Below, in pieces: positions 28,101 through 40,100 of a stretch of DNA of 60,000 nucleotides. Position numbers and translations under genes: made by a program. The stretch is from assembly GCA_964035545.1 (NCBI GenBank), contig OZ037767.1, positions 28,441,628-28,501,627 of the forward strand, read 5' to 3'. Positions within the stretch are counted from its first letter, which is position 1; each line of letters opens with the position of its first letter. This stretch comes from Bugula neritina (taxonomy: Eukaryota; Bryozoa; Gymnolaemata; Cheilostomatida; Bugulidae). The notes beneath the pieces were generated by a model. It searched no databases. It was not told the DNA's origin and worked only from the letters and a program-made list of their open reading frames with translations.

Positions 28101-31100
28101 ATAGACACAGTAGATAGTTTAGTGTAAGTATATATAGAATATAGACACAGTAGATAGTTTAGTGTAAGTATATATAGAATATAGATACAGTAGATAGTTT
28201 AGTGTAAGTATATATATAATATAGACACAGTAGATAGTTTAGTGTAAGTATATATAGAATATAGATACAGTAGATAGTTTAGTGTAAGTATATATAGAAT
28301 ATAGACACAGTAGATAGTTTAGTGTAAGTATATATAGAATACAGACACAGTAAATAGTTTAGTGTAAGTAGATATAGAATACAGACACAGTAAATAGTTT
28401 AGTGTAATTGAGAAGAAAACATGTCTTCACAACGTGATGGTGTTGTAGACAGAATACTGACCGGCCAGTATGGCTCCGGTTTGACTTCCTTTTGAGGCTC
28501 CTGAACTGGAACTGATTCTTCTTTTCCAGGCTTCTGCTTTGAACCACTTCTGGAAGGCTTGCGATCATCGTCTTTTTTCTGTGTAAAAAATTTACGAAAA
28601 ACTCCAATAAGTTCAACAAAAGCCCATACATGTATTGCATATTTCAGATGTTTGAAAACATAATTTACTTAAAATTCCAGATCTAAAAAAATAGCTTTTG
28701 TTTTCTGAAAAGAAAAAAGAAGAAAAGCAAACAGGACCAAAAATTTATTTTTAAATAGCAAATTATGCTATATAGCATGATCTAATTGCAAAACTTCAGT
28801 TTGAGTAAAATTCGAAGGTAAAGATATAGCATAGAAGGGATACACTTATCCATTGCACAAATTGTGCAACAAAGTAAAGAAAGAGTTTAAAAAAGATAGG
28901 AACTCTGTAGGAAATAGTCAGCACTTTCTAAAAAAGTCAGTAGATAAACACAATAGATGTTATTATTCTTGCAAAATTAAATTTTTTCAATGTAAAATTA
29001 ATGACCACAACTCAAGAGGCATAAGCTGCAGTTTACCAAGCTTTAAGAATTTAAACACAAAGAGGTACTGATAATACAGTAAATAAATTCAATATGTTTC
29101 AGTATATCATAAATTTTAATGCACGAAACTATTTTTATAGATATGAAGATTCACTTTTAAAAGCCTACAACTACTAACAACAGACACACTACACATTATT
29201 ATCACAACTATAAAGTACTAGAACTCACACCTGAAACACAAACATCTTGGTACCAGATAACAAAATAACACTAATTGCTAACATAGCACTTGCTGTGCAT
29301 GCTCAGTATTGTAGCGTATAAACTACAACAAGCATTGTAGCAAACACAGAGCAGATTGCATAGTGACAAGTTACGTAAAGTGCTATAATCTAGTAATCAT
29401 GGTAAAAAGTTAGAAGATAGCACAACATTTCAGTGTAAGAGTCTAGACCAGGTACATAAACAAATCTTTGAACATGAACATGAAAACAAAGTGAAACTGC
29501 AGTGTTATCTAGTACCAGGAGAAGCTGAATACTTACTTTGCCTCCTTTTGAAGGGGAGTCTGCGGTCTAGAGTTATGACAAAACAAATTTACAACAAGCA
29601 AAAGATAATGCACATTTTACTAACTACACTAAATTAAAAGTATAAAAAAATATATTTGGATACAGAACACAATAAAACAGTAACAAGTAAAACAAGCTAA
29701 CAGAGCTGCTATGCTTCTTCAAACCAGGCGGCACAGTGTTATAATATTGTGACTTTGTTGCAAACACAATTTAAAACATCTGCGTTAAAAATTTAAAATA
29801 CTTGACACAATTTGACTCAAAAGATTAGAAAAATGTCATAAGGTTCTTTAATGGATTTTTTTCAGTAATTTTTAAAAAAGTATTCAACCAAACGCTCAGA
29901 AACATAACAGCCGTGAAAGTGACAAGGGATACCAAGTGCTGCCATTACCTTTCTGCCAGATCGCTGCCGCTTGCTCTCAGCCTTTTCATTTCGAAGTCTC
30001 TCCTCCTCTGCAAGTTCTGCTGCAATCCTGTCTTGCTCCGCCTTTTTAGCTTTCAGTGAACCTTCCTTAATAAAGCTGTCAGTTATATAGCTCTCTGTAC
30101 TCGGCTCAGTCGACTTGGGACTCTGACTCTTTCCTGCAGGTAAAAGTGTGACAACAGAAAGATTATCTTAAATATACCTGCTGTGTATTACATGAACTAA
30201 ACGTTAACATTTCCCAGAATTCACTCTCACCTGATCCCTTCCTGCCTTTAGGAGACTTGCTCCTTGCTCTGCTAGCTCCTCTCTTAGCCTCTTTTGCTGC
30301 TGCAGCCGCTGCTTTGGCAGCATCGGTGATGTCTTGCTCAACATCGTCTGATATCATACTAGCGTGGTAGACAGCCTCTTCGCTAATCGTCCAATCAGTG
30401 ATCAAATCGGCTACATGCTCTTGGTAGTTTCTAGAACATTATTCATATCATATAACCAACATATTTTAATAATAAAACAGGATTAAAATCTTATGAAACT
30501 TTAAACCTGTTATTTTTCGCATTAAAAAATTTGAATGTCTTGAAAAATTGCGTATGCATTCAGTTTCAGATTATATGACAAATCGTATAAGTTCAGTGCT
30601 TATAGAGTAGAAGAATGCTTTTTCTAATATAATATAAACAAGGAAATTATTCAAGATAATTATATTGAAAAATTGTAAAAACAAACCTCACACCAACATT
30701 AGAATGGAGTTTCTCTGACCAATTCATTTCATTCTGAAGGTGTTTGTTGTGTGGATTGTGCATAACTACAAGCAGGCACTGGTCTCTCTTGTGGTAATAC
30801 GTGTCAACGTACGGCAGAGTGAACGAAGCGTTTTTCATTGTCTACAAATATACAACATATCTAGCCACATGCTCTTTGACTTAAACAGGCATGGGTTTTC
30901 CACTGAATATTTGAGGGAAAGTGGGAGTTGTTTTCTTTTGAGTACGAAAATGAATCATAATTTATTTTATAAATATTTTTATAAAACACCTATCGTTAAA
31001 TGAGAAAGTATGAGTTCACATTATATTATCACAATGACACAACCTATGCTCATAAGAGCGGGAATTTAATTTTTATAATTCAAAATTGCTTAATCAGCTA

Positions 31101-34100
31101 TTACCTGGAGTAGAACATGGCGGTCTAAATGTTCAGCAAAACACCATTCATCCAGAGTTCGTTTGTGAGCAGATGGTACGAGAGGCTCCATGGGGTTGGC
31201 AGATGTTGACGCTTCAGGCTCGGCATCATCCTCCGTCAGTGTGACATCTTCTCCAACATCAGAGAAGTGCACGGAATTACCTGTCAAACAACCTGTCACT
31301 ATTGTCACTTCAACAACAACCTGTCACCATTGTCACTTCAACAACAACCTGTCACCATTGTCACCTCAACACTTGGTCACATTGAAAAGTAAAAAACGAA
31401 TGAGAATTGCTAGAAGTGTGAACATACTAATTAATAAGATGTGCACACCTAAACACTAACACTAAACATATAACATACTTTAAAATTTCAAAAGTAAAGC
31501 CAGCATAAAAAATATGTATCAATTTGTTACCTGAAGATTTCTTCATGCTCCCTATAACATATTTAGCGTATTTTAAATTTTGTTATCAAAACAGCTCACA
31601 TGTCATCTAATCAGTCAATATTTTCCAATATTAATATTGTTAGAAATTATAGAAATGTTTAAAAAAATTTACACATTTATAATAACGGTTGGTTTAGAAG
31701 TAGATTCATAGACTTTGTTACCAAAAAAGTTTTTATAAACCACAAGACTAAAAGGCCACAAGGCTAAAAGGCCACAATGATAAAATAAAGGAGGACAATT
31801 CTTAATTAGACAAATTTCAAGAGTGAAACTTTCAACCTAAAAATTGCAGAACAAAAAAGTATTCATGGATATTAAATTGCCAACCACAGCAGAGTAAATA
31901 CTGTCAAACAGCAATCTAAGCATATATTTACTGTTGTTATAACTACAGAACCTACAATTCTTCTTTTAAATATATTTAGGAGAATCTTGGAAAGGCTAGT
32001 TTCAATCAAATGTGAAAGAAAAAGTATTTAAATACAACATGACAGTTCTCAGTCTAAGAGTTCTTAAGAATTCTCAGACTATCACAAGTGACTCACGTGA
32101 TTCAGAACGGGAGTTGTTGTCACTATTTCTTTTCCTAAGAATTCCTGGAGTTGACGGCCTACTCCCACCTTCCTTTGCTTGATCAGGTGAGGGTTGGGAG
32201 CCTACAGGAGCCAGCCCGTGACTAATGGACACTTGTCCTAGAATTAGGGCTAAATACAGTAACTTTAAACACGGTTGAGTAAAAATTACATAATTGTAGA
32301 GACCAAACCTTATCATATTAACTATCTGAATAAATTGTATTGTCACTCACTGAGCTCTATATAATATAGAAATACTTCAAAACATCATTAAGCACATCTA
32401 ACAAAATTTAAAAGCTTAGCTTAAGATTAGTGTTAGCAGGTTATATTTTATAAGCAGAATTAAAAGCCACCCATAGCTGCTGTCTATAAACTTGGCTAAC
32501 AACTTAGTCACTAGCCACTAATCAGCATGATCCAGTAGCTCTACCAGTTTTAGTATAGCCCGAGGTTTAACACACAGCACATGTATTACTTAATCTTACT
32601 CATAGAATTAACTGAGCTTGCAGACAATGTACTTGGGCTAGCTGATAATCCATATGGAATTTCATCATCTAAAGTATTACATCACAAATATATAACATAT
32701 TTAATGAGAGGAAGCAAGGAAGTGCTAGGTATTGTGAGATAACACCGACCTCATAACACCAATGAGATATAATTTTGTAAATTATATTGTAGACTATAAA
32801 ATAAAATTTGTTGCCTCCATTTGTTGATAGGGAAGCTTAGATACTGCTGACAAGGTCATATGAATAGTTTGTTAATATCAACAGAAAAATATGTTGTCTA
32901 AAGTTAAAACCAAGATTTAAATCTAACTTCAACTATTGTATAATATGTAGTCTGTCAGCTCATAAAGTTGACACAAGTCCAATTGAATGGTCCAATTATA
33001 ATAGCTGATACAGAAGCATAAGACTGTTTGTGGAATTGTGGGAGATAATTCTATTATCCTAATGCAAGAAGAAATTGCAGAGGTTAGACAATTCCAACTT
33101 TATAAAACTTTACTTTTTGCCAGTGAATAAACATCAATTTGGTATAGTTATCAGTTACTTTAGAAGGCCTAAAGTTTACAAATTTCTACCCAGAAGCCCC
33201 TGGAGTGAACGCTTCTATCTCTTGTTTTGTTTATATAAGTAATCTCACCTTCAGGCAAAGGAAAAGCTTCTTCAATATTAGCCTCAGCATCATCTTTCGG
33301 CAGCATACAGCGATAGTAGGGGTACGGGTCGTCCCACGGGACTATCTGGCAGTAACTCTGTTCGTCCGGTGGACAAGAAGGCACTATCATACCGTCTTCA
33401 CTAACACTGGTCAGGTCCACACATTCCAACACAAACTGCTTGAAGATGCGGTCAACATCTGCTCAAATACACACAGGAAGTTAATGGATAGCACTTACAT
33501 CACCTCAGCCAGGTTCTCAGCAAACACAGCTACATATACATGGGCATTGAAGTTCAACTCTGGGAGTGTTTAAACCACAAAAATAATCATTTTCAATTCA
33601 AATTTGTTGAAGTACTTCACTCTGAAATCAGTGTAATCACAGTGATTATGTCCAAGTGTGTTCACCTGTAAGGTAAGGTATGTATGAGTATGTCCTAGTG
33701 TGTGGACCGAAGGTAAGGTATGTATGAGTATGTCCTAGTGTGTTCACCTGTAACGTAAAATAGGGAACACCAACCTGATGGGCTAAGTTCTTCATTCACA
33801 CAGAAGTGCAAAAGTTGCTGTAACTTGGCGGCCCTTTCCATAGATTGTTTTTCAGATACATCAGGTGGCTCTAAGGCTCCAATGATGGGCAGCCTTTCCA
33901 GCATAGCCAGCTCTGCCTCCTGTGAACAAATACTTAACTCACAGTTTACGACTTTTACGTACAACTTGCTTCATTGTTGCACCAATCAGGCTTGTCGGCC
34001 ACTTTATCCATGATCAAGTATTTTTAGTGTATATTTTTGTATATATAAAAATTGAAATATTTTGCCAATCAAGAAAATGATAGAAATATAAAAAATAGAA

Positions 34101-37100
34101 GTGCTTTAATAGCAATACACTCCTTCGTCATAAAAAACTCAGTTATTTACATGTTCACTATATTATGGTAAAAATGCTTGTATATACAAATTCACAATAT
34201 ATTTATGGGCTTCCATAATTTATTTAAAGAGCTCATGTGAATTATGAAGTCTAAAAATAATCAATAAAATACAACAAAAATATATTGTTCAGCTATGCAA
34301 AAGTTCAGGAAAAACAACATTCATTGCCACTTAATGCAAAAATTGACGCCTCATAATTCAATTTATTTACACACAGCTGGTGTTCTTAGTTTTACATTTA
34401 TTACGTCAAAAGATTGCCTTTACCTTAGCATTAAAGCCATAGACTGTAGATAGGTGATCAGTCCTAAAGCTAATATCATCATTCTTATTGTAGAGGGTGG
34501 GCTGCTTCAATACATGCGACTCTGAAGTCTCATTATTGAACATAGAACCTAGGCTCTGAAAAACAATGAGTCATGTAAGGCAAAGCATAGCAGGAAGAGC
34601 TATTCCAGCAAGGTGTTGCAAGGTGTTGGGGAATAACAGAATTTCTACATTGTCTGTATTGCTGATAGAGGGGGGGAGTGGGATATCACTAACCTGTCTC
34701 TCTGATTCACTAAGAGCTAGTTTAAAGGCTAAGCCGCCAATGTGTTCACATAGACCATGGTCCAACCCATCAGCTCTAGGTTGAGGTTGGACTTCAGATG
34801 GAGGCTCCTTACCCAGCTCTGTGGCTTCAATCTAAGATTATGTTATAAATATTTGATACCAAGCATAAGACAAAATTATTCAACAAGTACAGACATAATA
34901 TATGCTTATATTACACTGTACTATACTAGATATACGCATATATTACACTGTACTATACTAGATATACGCATATATTACACTGTACTATACTAGATATACG
35001 CATATATTACACTGTAGTATACTAGATATATGCATATATTACACTGTACTATACTAGATATATGCATATATTACACTGTAATACAATAGATATATGCATT
35101 TATTACACTGTACTATGTTAGATATATGCATATATTACACTTTACTATACTAGATATATGCATATATTACACTGTATATTACTACTATATACCTGCTCAA
35201 GCATGCAGTGCATAATGAGAGGTACGCTGACAGACTCCTGGGGTATAGCATTCATCATGTCTCTATAGTATCTCATATCCACATCCGCTGTCGGGTCAGC
35301 AGGCCCGTCCCGCGCCGTTTCTACAGCACAACTTGTGAACTATGGCTAAGCCAGCTACTCAAATTTTAGATACATACAAATGACAAAAGATGCACATCTT
35401 AGAGTAAAACCTTTTCAACATCGCGAAAGCTTCCACAGCCACTCAATCAGGATATGGCGGTGAAAGATGAGCATTGTGAAGGCTTCCAGTTTAAACTGAC
35501 TCGGTGCAGTTTGATTTGATAGAATATAAAATTTATAGCAATTCTAGCTGATCATAAAACAGTAAATCTGTCTTTTGTATAAAAGTAGTATGAAGTTACA
35601 GAAACACCACAATTTAAAATTATTCTTTAATTTTATTAAAAATAGATAATTGAGAAATTTTTAATTATTACTTTTTTTATATAAATAAATGAAGTAAACT
35701 TATATTTCAAATAATATTTTATCCATCTTTCGAGTTAGAATGAAAATGGATACAGTGGTATTGGAAATATAAGTATCCTTTATATATTTACATAACCAAA
35801 GTATTTAAAAATATTTCTCATTTATATATTTTAATGAAAATACTATAAAATGTTATATGAAGTCACAAGAAACTCGGCTAACCTGTTTCACCCATCACAG
35901 GTACATGGATGAGGTTCAGATTCTTCAGGAAGTTCTTGTGCTGCCTTTTAAGGTCAAGGACATCATAGGCCTTAACCGCCACTTCTTCGTATACTTGCAT
36001 CCCGTAGTACAACTGAGTGATTAAAAGTGGGGAGCATTTTATAGACTTAGAACAGCATTTAAATAAAATATAAAACGTCCCCTTGACTCCAACATACAAT
36101 ACACTCTATTTTGCAGAAAAAAACCCATAAAAAATAGCTTGAAACTTAATTTTGCTAAAAAGAAGCAGAAGTGACACCATATTTATCATCACTTTTCTGT
36201 TTATAAGAATGACATACTTCAACGCCAATAGAAATGAGCTTATTAGAGCTCTGTACTGATTTGAGAAACAGTAAAACTAGCGCTGGTGTGAGTGAGAAGA
36301 CAACTTCTTTTTCAAATGATAACATTATTATTTGAAATGTAGGTTTGCATTGCCTATACTGCATATCCAGGAAATCATTGCATTGTTATCAAGCATACAG
36401 TGAACCATAATTGCTATGTATTGTGTATTGTATATTGTATATTGAATCATAGAAAAATAAATCTACTATTATTTAATAGAATAATGTGTTTATATCGACA
36501 TTGTGTCGTCACAGTGAGCCAACCTTTTTCTCTCCATCTTTGTCATCTTCGAGATTCTCTGGTATCCATTCACTCTTCACAGTGACCTCTTCATAAGCCA
36601 TGTCATGCAGACTAGAGCCCTCTGGGGCAGACCCAGTCAAGAGAGGATAATCCCTCCAAAAACTGCTTAGTTCTGAAACTTCCTTTTCTTTTTTTACCCT
36701 TTGCTCTTCCTCTAAAGCTAGAATTATTAAATACTCAGTTGTAAACTGGTCATTATACAGTATAATATTATAATTATAAATATATTTAACACCGTGCTAC
36801 TTGTTAAACAGGTATATGATGGTTATCCTGATAGTAAAATGCAAATCCAATCTACACCTAAAGTGGAAATAGAATGAATTCACAGATATGTAGTACGTAA
36901 CTAATAATTTGTGAGTTGTCTTTCCATGAATACTCAACACTGGGGCAAGTGTTAGGTCATGTACAGTATAACAAAGACTAGCAAACTAAATAAACAATAT
37001 CTGTGGTATATGTAGTTTGAAGCGTTTTATTTATTTGTTAAGTTATCTCTCTCTTATTTCTACGCAGAAACCTACGTAAGATGTTCACAGTGTTGTGTAA

Positions 37101-40100
37101 TTTGTAACCCGCGGAAATCCAGCAATACCCGAAAATTTAACAAATAGAGGAACAAATTTTCAAACTAAAATTTCCAAAAGTTTTATTCATGACGAATAAT
37201 TTTGTTTCTTAAGTCGCTAACTTTTTGAAATACTTTTTACACAAAAACCAAGCTATTTTGTGGAGAGGTGTTTGTATTGACCTGTGAACATTGACCACAT
37301 AGCCTATATTCAGGATAGAGCGACAAGAAGCTCTCATGCTGCACATACATGACAAACTAATACAGACTTAGTGACTAATTTTCAGTACATCAAAGTAAAG
37401 GAATACCAGCGTAATAATCTATACACAAACATACATAGCCTGAGGGTTCTTAACTAATAAAATAGCCTAAAGGGACTAGCAGTGAAACATGGCGGCTATA
37501 AACATAGTAGGAGAATATGTACAATTTGATACTGATTATACATGCAGCATGTAGGTTGGTGCTACGCATTGGGCAGTGTGTGATAGCAAACTAAAGAAGG
37601 CATATACTGAATGATATGCAACGTAGAAATTAAGGCAAAAAATACCATCGCAATAAGCACCCAGACACTCTGTTCTAAGTGGTGTAACACAACGTAACTA
37701 TAGACACACATGCGGCACAAATACAGCTACATAACAGAACCATTTATCACTGCTGGGTGTTGCACAACTGCCTTCACCTATAAATTTCGCTCCTGACGAG
37801 TGCTTCGGAGGCCTTAACTGAACCGATGACGGTTTAGAAACTGAAACTACATTTAGGGAAAAAATACATACGATTAATAAATTGTACAAAACAACAGCTT
37901 GTCAAAAAATAACATAGACTTTATGCTCATTAAGGTAAGCATTGTAATATTAGCTAAAATAAATTATTCCTTCAATACACAAGAAGCGTGATTTATATAG
38001 TTGAAGTTATTTCACCATAACCATAGAATTTCAGTAACTGATGTTAGATTTACACTACATTTTTCTCCATTAGCCTAATGACAAATGAAAGTTATACTGA
38101 TAAATAAGGAAATGAAAATAGGCCTAGTATCAAAATAACGTACACATCGTTATAAATTGTACAGTTTCTCACCAAGAGTTTTCTCGTCTTTAGGAGGTAA
38201 ATTCTCCTCATCTATTTGAACAACTGGAGGCTCAGGATAAACGTCAGATTTTACTTTAATCACCGAGTCTAAGTAGATGCCGATAGATGCGAGTTGGTTA
38301 ATTAGATGTGGGTGGTTGAAGCCAGCTATTATGATGTAGAAAGAGGCGCCATCTAGTGGCTCATCATCTATAAATAAACAAAACCAATAAAGTATATTGC
38401 ATAAGATTCAAAAGCAAATGAAGCATCTTGACTCAGAATGCAGCCGAACACATTGACCAATCAGCAGGCTGGTTCTCCTTATTTTCATGAACTCTGATGC
38501 CTTACAAATAGACAAGAGTGAGCAAACTTGATTTATAATAATTGTGTTCGGCGAGAATTGTACAGCAACCTGGCAATAAAAATGTGATTATATGTGCACA
38601 ATAATTACTATATGATACAAAATTGTAGTAATGGCAATAAACCGAATATAGGTTTAATATATAGAGGGCTTTTTAATACACGCGTCAGCAGAATAGGTGC
38701 ATTATAAACCTAAAACTATTTAATTTCAAAATAAAACTATGAAGTCAAGACAAATCATACCGATATAAATCTTTTCTTCCTCGTCTCCTCGCTTTTTAAG
38801 CTTAGTTCCTCCTTTGATAGATGGTGGTTCGGGTGTCTTGCCACCCTTCCCTTTCTTGGCACCTGATTTAGGCTTATCTTTACCACCTTTCCCGCCTTTG
38901 GCAGCTCCTCCTTTTTCCTTGTCAGCAGCTGCCTGTAACATGAATTTTATTAGATTTAAAAGCAGCTAGTTGGAAGCTCGTACAGAATATAGTCCTGTAT
39001 GCCATAAATAGTGACATCTTCTAGAACGGCATTTCTTCTGACTGTGCAACACAAAATACAACTTTATTCTAGGAAATATAAAATACTTTTATAACAGAAA
39101 ACACTACAGAAGTGACTATACACCAACATGTGTGTCTGCATGCATATAAAATAATAAAGAAAGTCATATGCCATTTGCGATGACATCACAAATTATGATC
39201 CTGGGTTGAATATAAAATAAAATTTAGGTTAAAATAAAAATTCAATACTATATTCTACTATAAAACTATTAACCATATAATAACTTATGAAGGCGATAAT
39301 TTGTACAAACAGATTATGAGGTACACAACATTATTGTCCTATAAGTAGAAAAAATTGAGAAAAAAACATTCAATAAATTTAAAAAAAGAATAAATATTGA
39401 AGTTGTTGAGTCGGTGGAGAATTGGGTCAGCACAACATTTCTACCTCCTGAATTGTCCCCAGTTTAGGCGTGGCAGCGTTAGAGAAAGCAGCTCTAGATG
39501 CTGCCTTTAGGTTTTTGTCAGCTCGGCTTAGTGGTCGTGCTCTTATTTTATTAACCTCAGCAGAACGGTGAGCTGAACAAGCTCTGCTAGTTTGTAAGTT
39601 TAGTAGTGCCTAAGCACAAAGAACATGACAGAAAGTTATAGAACATATGACGATGGTTACTTGTATAATCTTTGGTTTTTCACATACTTTAAAAGTAAAT
39701 ACGTTTTTTACTAGTGATTATTCGCCTTAACTTACTTTATAGTTACTTGCCTAAAATGCATACTTAATATTGTAAAATATGTAATTATAATAACAATCAA
39801 AGATAAAAACTGTTGAAAACAAAAATGAAACTATCTAGTGTCTTTCTTACCTTCTTTTCATTGGCTATTCTTTGACTATCAATTTGTTTTAGCCACAAGA
39901 TCTTAAACTTGATAAGACGACAAAGTAGGGGGAGGGGTAACTCATCTCCATTCTCAATTATTGGTCTCACTGTCTCACAAATATCTGCGTGTGGAGGAGA
40001 ATCTTTACCTTTTTTGTTTTTTGGATTCCCCAAATCTTTCACCTAGAAAAGTTTAGAGTTGCAGTTTAATAATGCTATATCAGTCAGTAATCAGTTGTCT

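Noticed and set aside
27745-28407. CRISPR-like array (regular 40-bp repeats)
   Set aside because: The units are contiguous with no unique spacers and sit inside an intron of an animal gene.
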